NCBI GenBank assembly: GCA_036524115.1
Contig: DATDCY010000125.1
Location: 1-29,936, forward strand
Origin: a bacterium
Lineage (GTDB): Bacteria; JAUVQV01; DATDCY01
Length of the DNA: 29,936 nt
Direction: 5' to 3'
The notes beneath the pieces were generated by a model. It ran no database searches and was not told the origin of the DNA. It saw nothing but the letters and a program-made list of their open reading frames with translations. Position 1 is the first letter of the stretch. The number at the start of each line of letters is the position of its first letter. The translations under genes were made by a program, and so were the position numbers. This document shows, one piece after another, positions 15,388 through 23,393 of this stretch.

Positions 15388-15529
15388 ATGACCGGTCACA
15401 GGCGCCCCCGGGCCGTGACCCTGTTCACCGGGTTGGCCTGAGACAGAGCGGGGGCGGGGCGGCGCCGGGCGCGCGCATTGTGGAGCGCGAGGGAACCGCA
15501 GCGGCTGGACCGGAGCGGCCCCGCAGGGG

Positions 15530-15572
15530 CGAAACGCATTGTTTGAGCCCGAAGGGCGAGTTATGCGTTTCG
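15530..15572. repeat. Central stem-loop of the right sub-unit
   Basis: CGAAACGCAT (15530-15539) and ATGCGTTTCG (15563-15572) form a perfect 10-bp stem. Its loop contains a smaller stem GCCC-GAA-GGGC (15547-15557). It is the pivot of nested inverted repeats that reach out to 15455 and 15634. Confidence 0.75.
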
Positions 15573-15758
15573 AGCGCAGGGCCGGACGAGCTGCGGTCGA
15601 GCGCGCAACTCAGCGCACGCACGGCGCCGCCCCGTCTCCGCGACACGTGCACGAGGGCGAGACGGAAGGGAACAGGCGCCGCCGGGTCGGGGCCCGGCAC
15701 GGGCAACGGAGCCGGGCAAGGCACGGACAGAAGGCGACCGCCGGCGGCGACGATCGCT

Positions 15759-15764
15759 TACAAT
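15759..15764 (+). promoter_or_regulatory. Candidate -10 box of the glycosyltransferase gene, leaderless spacing
   Basis: TACAAT ends 8 nt before the ATG at 15773 and no Shine-Dalgarno lies between. No good -35 is visible in the GC-rich sequence upstream. Confidence 0.5.
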
Positions 15765-15772
15765 AGCCCGCC

Positions 15773-16903
15773 ATGGACGCCGACGCGAAGCCCGGGGTGC
15801 TGCACATCGACTCCGAGCGCACGTGGCGCGGCGGCCAGCAGCAGGCGGCCTGGCTCATCGAGGGCCTGCTCTCGCGCGGCTGGCCGACGGCCCTGGTCTG
15901 CCCGCGCGGTTCCGTGCTCGCCGAGCGCGGCCGCGCGCGGGGCTGGCCGGTGCACGAGCTGGCGATGCGCGGCGAACTGGACATCGGGGCCGGCCGGCGG
16001 ATCGCCGCCCTCGCCCGCGGCGCGGGCCTGCCGATCCTCCACGCCCACGCGAGCCACGCGCTCGCCCTCGGCCTCTGGGCGCGCCTGTTCGACCGCCGGC
16101 TGCGCCTCGTCGCCTCGCGGCGGGTGGACTTCCCCGTCGGCGGCCATTTCCTCAGCCGGCTCAAGTACTCCAGCGGCGTCCTGGATCGCATCGTCTGCAT
16201 CTCGGACGCGATCCGCGACCAGCTCGTCGCCGACGGCGTGCCTCCGGCGAAGCTGGCCGTCATCCCGAGCGGTGTCGACACCCGCCGCTTCGCCGGCGTG
16301 CGCCCGCCGCCGGGCTTCCGCCGCTCCCTCGGCATCCCGAACGGCCACCTTGTCGTCGGCACGGTCGCCGCGCTGGCCGATCACAAGGACTACCCCACGC
16401 TGCTGCGCGCCGCGAGGCTGTTCCTCGAGCGCTCGCCAGACGCGACGTTCGTCGCCGTCGGCGACGGGCCGCTGGGCGACCGGCTTGCCGCCCTCGCGCG
16501 GGAGCTGGGCCTCGGGCGGCGGTTCCTGTTCATGGGCTTCCGCGAGGACGTCGGCAGCTTCCTGAAGACCTTCGACATCTTCGTGCTGGCCTCGAAGCAG
16601 GAGGGCATGGGGACCTCGGTGCTCGACGCGCAGGCGCTCGGGCTCCCCGTCGTGGCCTGCCGCGCGGGCGGGATCCCCGAGATCGTCGCCGACCGCGAGA
16701 CCGGGCTGCTCGTGCCCCCGGGCGACCCGGAGGCGCTGGCCGCTTCCCTCCTCGAACTCGCCGGCGACCCTGCGCTGCGCGCGGCGCTCGGGGAGCACGC
16801 GAGAAGAGCCGCCGCAACGCACGACGTCGGCAGGACAGTGGAGGCACACCTCGCGCTGTACCGCGAGGTCGCGGGCGGGGCGATCAGCGGCGACCGAAGG
16901 TAG
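15773..16903 (+). CDS. GT4-family glycosyltransferase
   Basis: This is a 376-residue GT-B-fold glycosyltransferase that would transfer a sugar from a nucleotide donor to a lipid-linked or core oligosaccharide on the cytoplasmic face. The N-terminal half begins PGVLHIDSERTWRGGQQQ, typical of the acceptor domain. The C-terminal half has VIPSGVDTRRF near 164-174, VGDGPLGDRL, and the donor-binding stretch KQEGMGTSVLDAQALGLPVVA with GGIPEIV; the usual E-x7-E pair is E-x7-D here. It is the only plus-strand gene beside the minus-strand sugar block and converges on the epimerase with 20 nt between stops. Donor and acceptor are not deducible. Confidence 0.9.
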   Translation: MDADAKPGVLHIDSERTWRGGQQQAAWLIEGLLSRGWPTALVCPRGSVLAERGRARGWPVHELAMRGELDIGAGRRIAALARGAGLPILHAHASHALALGLWARLFDRRLRLVASRRVDFPVGGHFLSRLKYSSGVLDRIVCISDAIRDQLVADGVPPAKLAVIPSGVDTRRFAGVRPPPGFRRSLGIPNGHLVVGTVAALADHKDYPTLLRAARLFLERSPDATFVAVGDGPLGDRLAALARELGLGRRFLFMGFREDVGSFLKTFDIFVLASKQEGMGTSVLDAQALGLPVVACRAGGIPEIVADRETGLLVPPGDPEALAASLLELAGDPALRAALGEHARRAAATHDVGRTVEAHLALYREVAGGAISGDRR

Positions 16904-16923
16904 CCCCCCCCGCGGGGAGCGGC

Positions 16924-17940
16924 CTAGACCCGGTAGTACTCCCGGTACCACGCGACGAACTTCGCGATCCCCGCCTCGACGGTCGTCGCCGGCTTGAAGC
17001 CGACATCGCGCACCAGGTCGTCCACGTCGGCGTAGGTTTCCGGCACGTCCCCGGCCTGCAGCGGCAACAGCAGCTTCTCCGCCTTCCTGCCGAGGCAGCC
17101 CTCGAGCACTTCGATGTAGCGCATCAGTTCCACGGGCTCGTTGTTGCCGATGTTGTACACGCGCCAGGGGGCGTAGCTCGTGGCGCCGTCCGGGCGCATC
17201 CCGCTCCAGGCGGGGTCGGGGGCGGCCGTCCGGTCGACCACCCGCACCACCCCCTCGACGATGTCGTCGATGTAGGTGAAGTCGCGGCGCATCCTCCCGC
17301 GGTTGAAGACCTCGATCGGCCGCCCCTCGAGGATCGCCTTCGTGAAGAGGAACAGCGCCATGTCCGGGCGGCCCCAGGGACCGTAGACGGTGAAGAAGCG
17401 CAGTCCGGTGCAGGGGATGCCGTAGAGGCTCGCGTAGGCGTGCGCCATCAGCTCGTTGGCCTTCTTCGTGGCCGCGTAGAGCGATACGGGGTGGTCGACG
17501 TTCTGGTGCACCGAGAACGGCATGGCGCGGTTCGCGCCGTACACCGAGCTCGACGAGGCGAACACGAGGTGGCCGACCCGGTGGTGACGGCAGCCCTCGA
17601 GCACATTGAGGAAGCCCATGAGATTCGCGTCCGCGTAGGCGTGAGGGTTCACGAGCGAGTAGCGCACCCCCGCCTGCGCCGCGAGGTTCACGACGGCGTC
17701 GAAGGCGCCGGCGGCGAACACCCCCGCCACCGCGTCGCGGTCCTCGAGCGAGACCCGGGCGTGCTCGAAGGCGGGATGCGCACGCAGCCGGGCGAGTCGC
17801 GCCTGCTTGAGGCCGACGTCGTAATAGTCGTTGAGGTTGTCGAGGCCGACCACCGCGTCGCCCCGCGCGAGCAACCGCTCCGAGAGGTGGTAGCCGATGA
17901 ACCCGGCAGCCCCCGTGACAAGGATCTTCTTCGCGCTCAC
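16924..17940 (-). CDS. UDP-glucuronate 4-epimerase (extended SDR)
   Basis: This NAD-dependent epimerase of 338 residues probably interconverts UDP-glucuronate and UDP-galacturonate. The GTG at 17940 overlaps the stop of the peptidase gene (GTGA) and places the Rossmann loop GAAGFIG at residues 10-16. The catalytic motifs are SSSSVYG near 130-135 and YAATK at 155-159. The segments [25 protein letters not shown] and [22 protein letters not shown] are characteristic of the UDP-glucuronate 4-epimerase subgroup. With the UDP-sugar 6-dehydrogenase upstream it fits uronic-acid precursor supply; that enzyme may instead act on UDP-HexNAc, in which case UDP-GlcNAcA/GalNAcA is the substrate. Confidence 0.88.
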   Translation of the reverse strand: MSAKKILVTGAAGFIGYHLSERLLARGDAVVGLDNLNDYYDVGLKQARLARLRAHPAFEHARVSLEDRDAVAGVFAAGAFDAVVNLAAQAGVRYSLVNPHAYADANLMGFLNVLEGCRHHRVGHLVFASSSSVYGANRAMPFSVHQNVDHPVSLYAATKKANELMAHAYASLYGIPCTGLRFFTVYGPWGRPDMALFLFTKAILEGRPIEVFNRGRMRRDFTYIDDIVEGVVRVVDRTAAPDPAWSGMRPDGATSYAPWRVYNIGNNEPVELMRYIEVLEGCLGRKAEKLLLPLQAGDVPETYADVDDLVRDVGFKPATTVEAGIAKFVAWYREYYRV

Positions 17941-18815
17941 AGTCCGAACTCCCCCGAGTCCACCCACTCGGCCTTGATGAGCGTCCACCAGTCCTCGGCC
18001 AGCCCGGCGCCGACGTACGCGTAGGGGAGCCAGCCGTAACCGGCGTCGCCCCAGCCGGTCCCCCAGCTGTTGCGGATCAGGAATGCGCCCACCGTCTCCG
18101 GCGCGCCCGGCTCGCGGTTCCTGATCCGCCTGGCATCATCATACCCGACCGCGACCACCGCGTGCCCTCCCTGCACCTTCTCCTTCCTTCCGGGCAGGGG
18201 GATCGCGCCGTCCGCGCCCGCCTGCTCGATCGAGGAGTAGACGGTGAAGCCGAACATCGCCGGCATGCCGGCGGCCAGGTGGGTCTTTGCGCGCTCGATC
18301 AACGCCGCCGGCGCTGTCCCCGGCGGATCGAGCGCGAAGTAGCTGATCGTGCGGTAGTTGGCCGCGTAGGCGTAGCAGAACGCCGGCGGTTCCTTGTCGA
18401 ACGCGTCCTCGTCGTAGGGCCAGAACTCCTCGGGCGGCGCGCCGAAGAGCACGAGCGCGCCCATCGTCGAGCGCAGGTACGCGCCGCTGTCGCCCGTGAG
18501 CCGCGCCAGGTTGCGCGTCGCCTTGTAGAGGAAGAGACGGGAGGCGTCCACGTGCTTGCCGCTGGCGCGCCGCTCGAAGTACTCGAGCAGCGCCACGCCG
18601 GCGTTCGCGGTGCACGAGCCGAGCCGCCCCTGGTCCTCGACCGGCGGGCACCAGGCGCGCAGGTCGGCCGCCGCCGGCAGCTTCCTGCGCGGCGCCCGCA
18701 GCCTGACCTTCGCCAGCAGCGGCGCGATCAGCTCGTGCTCCGCGGTGTAGTCCCGCATGTCAGGCCACTCCGGCAGCCAGCCCATCCCGCGCGCCATCCT
18801 CCGCCCCTCCGCCAT
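17937..18815 (-). CDS. Papain-fold (C1A) cysteine peptidase, no signal peptide
   Basis: This is a 292-residue C1-family peptidase. All catalytic residues are visible: Q62 of the oxyanion hole and nucleophile C68 in [14 protein letters not shown]218 in [13 protein letters not shown], and N249 in [22 protein letters not shown]. The about 50 residues before the catalytic domain are a short pro-like segment ([13 protein letters not shown]), not a signal peptide or membrane anchor, so it looks cytoplasmic unless exported by another route. Two ATGs, 18815 and 18797, both have GGAGG sites; the longer is used. It overlaps the epimerase start by 4 nt, which ties it to sugar genes. The target is unknown; a processing role in polysaccharide export or cell-surface assembly is only a guess. 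Confidence 0.85.
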   Translation of the reverse strand: MAEGRRMARGMGWLPEWPDMRDYTAEHELIAPLLAKVRLRAPRRKLPAAADLRAWCPPVEDQGRLGSCTANAGVALLEYFERRASGKHVDASRLFLYKATRNLARLTGDSGAYLRSTMGALVLFGAPPEEFWPYDEDAFDKEPPAFCYAYAANYRTISYFALDPPGTAPAALIERAKTHLAAGMPAMFGFTVYSSIEQAGADGAIPLPGRKEKVQGGHAVVAVGYDDARRIRNREPGAPETVGAFLIRNSWGTGWGDAGYGWLPYAYVGAGLAEDWWTLIKAEWVDSGEFGL

Positions 18816-18880
18816 CGCGCCCCTCCCCCGTTCGTGCGGCCGCCCCTGCGCGGCCGAGCCGTACCGGCCCCCGCGGCCCG

Positions 18881-19297
18881 TCAACGCGCCGTCAGCCGCG
18901 GAAAGAGCATCCAGCCGGCGGAGACGCCGGCGGCGTTGCACGCCAGGTCCGCCCACTCGAACGTCCGCTGTCCCGCGGTGAGCGCCGGCTGCAGCGCCTC
19001 GATCGCCGTCGCGTACACCACCAGCGCCGCGGCCGCCGCCGGCCGCCTCCCGCCTTCCGCCGGCAAAGACCATCGCGCCAGCACCGCCAGCGCCAGGAAC
19101 ATGGCGAGGTGGACGACCTTGTCCTGGTGCGTGAAGAGCTGGCCCGCGTCCTCGAACGTGGAGGGCGGCGCGAGAAGCGCGGCGGTGAGCAGCGCGAGAT
19201 AGACGCCGGCCGCGACGCGGCGCAGCCAGGCCGGCCACTCCAGCGCCCGCCAGCGCATCCGCGCGGCCGGCGCGCCGGCACGCGCGCTCGCCGCCAC
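18881..19297 (-). CDS. VanZ-like membrane protein
   Basis: This is a 138-residue protein with three to four hydrophobic segments. The VanZ-family pattern is present: a short lead with a first span (VAAGVYLALLTAALLA), then HQDKVVHLAMFLALAVLA, then a span ending in EALQPALTAGQRTFEWADLACNAAGVSAGW. VanZ domains occur in teicoplanin-resistance loci and more often in polysaccharide and envelope gene sets; no resistance genes are present here. The GTG start at 19297 follows a G-rich site; an ATG at 19258 is an alternative. It sits 65 nt upstream of the peptidase and 42 nt after the dehydrogenase stop, consistent with one long transcript. Confidence 0.82.
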   Translation of the reverse strand: MAASARAGAPAARMRWRALEWPAWLRRVAAGVYLALLTAALLAPPSTFEDAGQLFTHQDKVVHLAMFLALAVLARWSLPAEGGRRPAAAAALVVYATAIEALQPALTAGQRTFEWADLACNAAGVSAGWMLFPRLTAR

Positions 19298-19339
19298 GAT
19301 CCCCCCTGCCCCTTGTTCCTTCGTGCGCGCCCGCAGCGG

Positions 19340-20623
19340 TCAGAGCCGCCAGAGCCGGATGCCCGCGGCGGCGCACGCGGCGCGGTCGAAGACGCCCTTG
19401 ACGTCCAGCACGAGCGGCGGCGGGGCGCAGAGCGCGGCAAGCCCCTCCGGGCCGAGGGCGCGGTACTCGCGGTGCGCGACCGCGGCGACGACGGCCGCCG
19501 CGGGCCGCAGCCGCTCCAGCGGCGTCAGCGCCACCCGATACTCGTGGCGCGCCTCCTCGGGGTCCGCGAGCGGGTCGGCGACCTGCACGACCGCCCCGTA
19601 CGCCTCGAGCTCGCGGACGATGTCGATCACGCGCGAGTTGCGCAGGTCCGGGCAGTCCTCCTTGAACGTCAGGCCGAGGACGGTGACCGCCGCGCCCTTG
19701 ACGTTGACGCCGAGGGCGATCATCTCCCGCACCGCCTGCTGCGCCACGAAGGCGCCCATGCCGTCGTTGATGCGCCGTCCCGCGAGGATGACCTGGGGGA
19801 TGTAGCCGATGCGCTCGGCCTTGTGCGTGAGATAGTACGGGTCGACGCCGATGCAGTGCCCGCCGACGAGCCCCGGCCGGAAGGGCAGGAAGTTCCACTT
19901 CGTGCCGGCCGCCTCGAGCACGTCCAGGGTGTCGATCCCCATGCGGTGGAAGATGAGCGCCAGCTCGTTCATGAGGGCGATGTTCAGATCGCGCTGCGTG
20001 TTCTCGATGACCTTCGCGGCCTCCGCGGCCTTGATCGAGGCCGCGCGGTGGATCCCGGCGGTCACGACCGAGCCGTAGACCTGCGCCACGATCTCGGTGG
20101 TGGCGGCGTCCTGCCCCGAGACGACCTTCCTGATCCTGGTGAACGTGTGCTCCCGGTCCCCGGGGTTGATGCGCTCGGGGCTGTAGCCGAGGGTGAAGTC
20201 GGCGCCGCAGCGCAGCCCGGAGTGGCGCTCGAGCACCGGGGCGCAGACCTCCTCGGTGGCGCCGGGGTAGACGGTCGACTCGTAGACGACGATGTCGCCC
20301 TTCTTGAGGGCGCGCCCGACGCTCTCGGAGGCCTTGACCAGCGGCGTCAGGTCCGGCTGGTGCGCCTCGTCGACGGGCGTCGGCACGGCGACGACGTGGA
20401 AGTCCGCCGCGCGCAGGTCCTCGATGCGGTCCGTGTACCTGATGTCAGCCGCCGCCAGCTCAGCATCGGCGACCTCGCCGGTGCGGTCGTGACCGCCGCG
20501 CAGCTCGGCGATGCGCCGGGCGTTGACGTCGAAGCCGACCACGGTCGCGCTGCGCCCGAAGGCGACCGCGACGGGCAGACCGACGTAGCCGAGACCGACG
20601 ACCGAGATGTGGCGGCTGTGCAT
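19340..20623 (-). CDS. UDP-N-acetyl-hexosamine/UDP-sugar 6-dehydrogenase (TviB/WbpA-like)
   Basis: This NAD-dependent four-electron dehydrogenase turns the C6 hydroxyl of a UDP-sugar into a carboxylate. The 427-residue protein has the Rossmann loop GLGYVGLP at 10-17, VAVPTPVDEAHQPDL near 78-92, STVYPGATEE near 116-125, K204 in KVIENTQRDLNIALMNEL, and the catalytic C257 in GGHCIGVDPYYL. The GGHCIGVDPYYLTHKAE context and YSPERINPGD are typical of the UDP-GlcNAc/GalNAc dehydrogenases of the TviB/WbpO group rather than UDP-glucose dehydrogenase (Ugd). Substrate is therefore likely a UDP-HexNAc, with some doubt. It precedes the VanZ-peptidase-epimerase genes. Confidence 0.88.
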   Translation of the reverse strand: MHSRHISVVGLGYVGLPVAVAFGRSATVVGFDVNARRIAELRGGHDRTGEVADAELAAADIRYTDRIEDLRAADFHVVAVPTPVDEAHQPDLTPLVKASESVGRALKKGDIVVYESTVYPGATEEVCAPVLERHSGLRCGADFTLGYSPERINPGDREHTFTRIRKVVSGQDAATTEIVAQVYGSVVTAGIHRAASIKAAEAAKVIENTQRDLNIALMNELALIFHRMGIDTLDVLEAAGTKWNFLPFRPGLVGGHCIGVDPYYLTHKAERIGYIPQVILAGRRINDGMGAFVAQQAVREMIALGVNVKGAAVTVLGLTFKEDCPDLRNSRVIDIVRELEAYGAVVQVADPLADPEEARHEYRVALTPLERLRPAAAVVAAVAHREYRALGPEGLAALCAPPPLVLDVKGVFDRAACAAAGIRLWRL

Positions 20624-20638
20624 GAGGGCCTCCTTCCC

Positions 20639-21253
20639 CTAGTCCCCGACGATGATCCGGTTCTTCTCCAGGTAGTCGACGACCTTCGCCACCGACTGCG
20701 CCACGGTGAGCTCGTCGGTCGCCAGCACCAGCTCCGCAGCGCGGGGCTCCTCGTAGGGCGCCGAGATCCCGGTGAACTCGGGGACCTCGCCGCGGCGGGC
20801 TTTCTTGTAGAGCCCCTTGGGGTCTCGCGTCTCGCAGACGTCGATCGAGCACTTGACGAAGGTCTCGATGAACTCCCCCTCGCCGAAGAGCTTGCGGATG
20901 CGCTCGCGCTCGGCGACGTAGGGGGAGATGAAGGCCGCGATCGTGAGGATGCCCGCGTCCACGAGCAGCCGCGCCACCTCGCCGACGCGGCGCAGGTTCT
21001 CGACGCGGTCCGCCGGCGAGAAGCCGAGGTCCTTGTTCAGGCCGTGGCGCACGTTGTCGCCGTCGAGCACGAAGGTGTTGATCTGCCGCACGAACAGCGC
21101 CTGCTCGAGCTCGTTGGCGATGGTCGACTTGCCGGACGCCGAGAGACCGGTCAGCCAGACCAGGGCCGACTTGTGCGAGTTGCGCAGCCAGCGGTCGTTC
21201 TTGGTCACCTTGTGCGGGTGCCACGTCAGGTTGCGGTCGTTCGCGTCCAGCAT
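20639..21253 (-). CDS. cysC: Adenylylsulfate (APS) kinase
   Basis: This kinase phosphorylates APS to PAPS, the sulfate donor. The 204-residue protein has the P-loop GLSASGKST at 36-44, the LDGDNVRHGLNKDLGFS block at 63-79, ENLRRVGEVARLL, and S110 in AAFISPYVAERERIR, matching the family's phospho-serine site. The ATG at 21253 is set by GGAGG 4 nt upstream. No ATP sulfurylase (cysD/cysN or sat) or sulfotransferase lies in the window. Placed between gmd and a UDP-sugar dehydrogenase, it likely supplies PAPS for sulfating a polysaccharide or lipid rather than for cysteine synthesis; that is inference from context. Confidence 0.94.
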   Translation of the reverse strand: MLDANDRNLTWHPHKVTKNDRWLRNSHKSALVWLTGLSASGKSTIANELEQALFVRQINTFVLDGDNVRHGLNKDLGFSPADRVENLRRVGEVARLLVDAGILTIAAFISPYVAERERIRKLFGEGEFIETFVKCSIDVCETRDPKGLYKKARRGEVPEFTGISAPYEEPRAAELVLATDELTVAQSVAKVVDYLEKNRIIVGD

Positions 21254-21318
21254 CGTTCCTCCCCGGGGACGATCCCTCGCGCCGTCCCGCGCGGGGGGCG
21301 GTCCCTCCTCCGTTGTTT

Positions 21319-22470
21319 TCACAAGGCGCCGGAGATGGCCTTGCGGTTGAGAATCCACTCGTAGCCGTGCTTCGCGAGCAGCGCAAGCCCCTCGCCCGGC
21401 GTCGGCACGCCGGCCGCGTCGAGGTCGGCGTCGACCATGCAGCGCACCAGCTCGCGGAACGCCAGCTTCGGCTCCCAGCCGAGCAGCCGCTTGGCCTTGG
21501 CCGCGTCGGCGAGCAGGTAGTCGACCTCGGCCGGGCGGAAGTAGCGCGGGTCGATGCGCACGACCGTGTCCCCCGCCGCGAGCCCTGCGGCCGCCGGCAC
21601 CCGCCGCGCGTCGAGCGAGCGCACGAGCCCCTGCTCGGCCGTCCCCTCGCCGCGCCACTCCAGCTCGATCCCGGCGTACCCGAAGGCCTCCTCGACGAAC
21701 TCGCGCACCGACCGCGCCTGGCCCGTGCCGATCACGAAGTCGTCGGGCCGCTCCTGCTGCAGGATCCGCCACTGGCAGAGCACGTAGTCGGGCGCGAAGC
21801 CCCAGTCGCGCCGCGCGTCGAGGTTGCCCAGGTGCAGCGTCCGCTGGCGCCCCGCGAGCATTGCCGCGAGGGCGCGCGTGATCTTGCGGGTCACGAAGGT
21901 CTCGCCGCGGCGCGGCGACTCGTGGTTGAAGAGGATGCCGTTGCAGGCGAACAGTCCGTAGCCCTCGCGGTAGTTGACGGCCATCCAGTAGGCGTAGACC
22001 TTGGCCGCCGCGTACGGGCTGCGCGGGTGGAAGACCGTCCGCTCGTTCTGCGGCGGCGGCGCCGCGCCGAACATCTCCGAGGAGGACGCCTGGTAGAACC
22101 GCGCCGCCACCCCGGAGACGCGGATCGCCTCGAGCAGCCGGGTCGTGCCGAGCCCCGTCACGTCGCCGGTGTACTCGGGCTCGTCGAAGCTGACCTTGAC
22201 GTGGCTCTGCGCCGCGAGGTGGTAGACCTCGTCGGGCCGCAGCTGCCAGATGAGGTTGGTCAGCCGGCTGGCGTCGGCGAGGTCGCCAAAGTGCATGTGC
22301 AGGCGTCCCTGGTGCTCGTGCTCGTCGAGGTAGAGGTGGTCGATGCGGTGCGTGTTGAAGGAGCTGGACCGGCGCTTGATGCCGTGGACCTCGTACCCCT
22401 GGGCGAGCAGGTACTCCGCCAGGTACGAGCCGTCCTGGCCGGTGATGCCGGTGATCAGGGCGCGCTTCAT
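21319..22470 (-). CDS. gmd: GDP-mannose 4,6-dehydratase
   Basis: This enzyme converts GDP-D-mannose to GDP-4-keto-6-deoxy-D-mannose, the precursor of L-fucose, D-rhamnose, colitose and perosamine. The 383-residue protein starts [22 protein letters not shown], holds the [16 protein letters not shown] and [26 protein letters not shown] segments, the SSSEMFG active site with [10 protein letters not shown] (Tyr-x3-Lys), and [17 protein letters not shown]. The ATG overlaps the rfbD stop (ATGA). No follow-on enzyme (fcl, rmd, per) is in the window, so the end sugar cannot be named. Confidence 0.96.
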   Translation of the reverse strand: MKRALITGITGQDGSYLAEYLLAQGYEVHGIKRRSSSFNTHRIDHLYLDEHEHQGRLHMHFGDLADASRLTNLIWQLRPDEVYHLAAQSHVKVSFDEPEYTGDVTGLGTTRLLEAIRVSGVAARFYQASSSEMFGAAPPPQNERTVFHPRSPYAAAKVYAYWMAVNYREGYGLFACNGILFNHESPRRGETFVTRKITRALAAMLAGRQRTLHLGNLDARRDWGFAPDYVLCQWRILQQERPDDFVIGTGQARSVREFVEEAFGYAGIELEWRGEGTAEQGLVRSLDARRVPAAAGLAAGDTVVRIDPRYFRPAEVDYLLADAAKAKRLLGWEPKLAFRELVRCMVDADLDAAGVPTPGEGLALLAKHGYEWILNRKAISGAL

Positions 22471-23393
22471 GCCGGCGTCCTCCCCTCCGGGGCTGGAGTG
22501 AATTCGGCGGCCGGGATCTCCGCCATGACGAGCGCGAGCGAGTCGCGCCAGTCCGGCAGCGCCAGGCCGAAGGTGTCGCGGAACCGCGTGCAGTCGAGCC
22601 GCGAGTTGGCCGGGCGGCGCGCCTTCGTCGGCCAGGCGCTCGTCGGCACCGGCGTGATCCCGGGGCATGCCGCGCGCACGGCGGGCGGCGCCAGCTCGAG
22701 GAGCGCGACCGCGAAACCGTGCCACGTCGTCTCGCCGCCGCCGGCCAGGTGGTAGGTGCCCCCGTAGTCCTCGAGGGCGTCCGGGCGCAGGACCGCGCCG
22801 GTCTGGACGAGCGCCAGCGCCGTGGCCTCGGCGAGCATGCGGCACCAGGTGGGCGCCCCGCGCTGGTCGTCCACCACCCGCAACGGTTTGCCGGCGGCGG
22901 CCGCGCGCAGGATCGTGCGCAGGAAGTTCGCGCCGCGCGCGCCGTAGACCCAGCTCGTGCGCAGGATCAGGTGCGGGACGCCGGCGCCGCGCACCCCCTC
23001 CTCGCCGGCGAGCTTCGTCTCGCCGTAGACCCCGAGCGGGCGGGGCGTGTCGCCCTCGTCGTAGGCGCCGGGCTTGGCGCCGTCGAACACGTAGTCCGTC
23101 GAGTAGTGGACGATCGCCGCGCCGAGGCGCTTGGCCTCGTCGGCGAGGACCGCCGGCGCCACGCCGTTGACGGCCATCGCCAGCTCCGGCTCGTCCTCGG
23201 CGCGGTCGACGGCGGTGTACGCCGCGGCATTGACGATCAGCGCCGGCCGGACCTCGCGCACGACGCGCCGGATGGCCGCCGTGTCCTCGAGCGGCATCTC
23301 GGCGACATCCACGGCCGTGAGCGGGCCGAGCGGCGCGAGGGTTCGGCGCAGCTCCCACCCGAGCTGCCCGTTGGCGCCGGTGACGAGGATCAC
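22467..23393 (-). CDS. rfbD: dTDP-4-dehydrorhamnose reductase
   Basis: This enzyme reduces dTDP-4-keto-L-rhamnose to dTDP-L-rhamnose with NAD(P)H, the last step of the Rml pathway. The 308-residue SDR protein begins [17 protein letters not shown], and carries [23 protein letters not shown] and [10 protein letters not shown] (Tyr-x3-Lys). The GTG at 23393 overlaps the rfbC stop (GTGA), which decides the start; a longer frame adds an Arg/Pro-rich shadow. The C-terminal part retains the RPANSRLDC segment typical of RfbD. Confidence 0.95.
   Translation of the reverse strand: MILVTGANGQLGWELRRTLAPLGPLTAVDVAEMPLEDTAAIRRVVREVRPALIVNAAAYTAVDRAEDEPELAMAVNGVAPAVLADEAKRLGAAIVHYSTDYVFDGAKPGAYDEGDTPRPLGVYGETKLAGEEGVRGAGVPHLILRTSWVYGARGANFLRTILRAAAAGKPLRVVDDQRGAPTWCRMLAEATALALVQTGAVLRPDALEDYGGTYHLAGGGETTWHGFAVALLELAPPAVRAACPGITPVPTSAWPTKARRPANSRLDCTRFRDTFGLALPDWRDSLALVMAEIPAAEFTPAPEGRTPA

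Larger units (their letters stand above)
15253..15698. repeat. 446-bp foldback element with 45-bp terminal inverted repeats
   Basis: The left arm (15253-15297) and right arm (15654-15698) are inverted copies matching at 42 of 45 positions, including a perfect 27-bp block (15271-15297 with 15654-15680). The interior holds further inverted repeats: a third, partial arm copy at 15399-15414; a 12-bp stem at 15342-15353/15376-15387; CGGGGCGGCGCCG at 15455-15467 against 15622-15634; and CGAAACGCAT at 15530-15539 against 15563-15572. No open frame resembles a protein. It fills the 521-bp gap between the kinase and glycosyltransferase genes. A MITE/REP-like element or a large structured RNA are both possible. 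I see no target duplication. Confidence 0.8.

Noticed and set aside
15243-15710. Target-site duplication around the foldback element
   Set aside because: Bases flanking the two arms do not match for any convincing length.
15480-16565. A long plus-strand open frame through the foldback element into the glycosyltransferase
   Set aside because: It is out of frame with the GT4 homology and its product is Ser/Arg/Ala-rich low-complexity sequence; the element explains the open frame through lack of stop codons at high GC.
16904-16923. Terminator between the convergent glycosyltransferase and epimerase genes
   Set aside because: CCCCGCGGGG at 16908-16917 is too short with no room for a loop and no T-run on either strand.
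18881-19297. Glycopeptide-resistance locus because of VanZ
   Set aside because: No vanH, vanA, vanX, vanR or vanS is present; the Ddl-like gene is 15 kb away and lacks Van-type features. VanZ domains are common in envelope gene sets.
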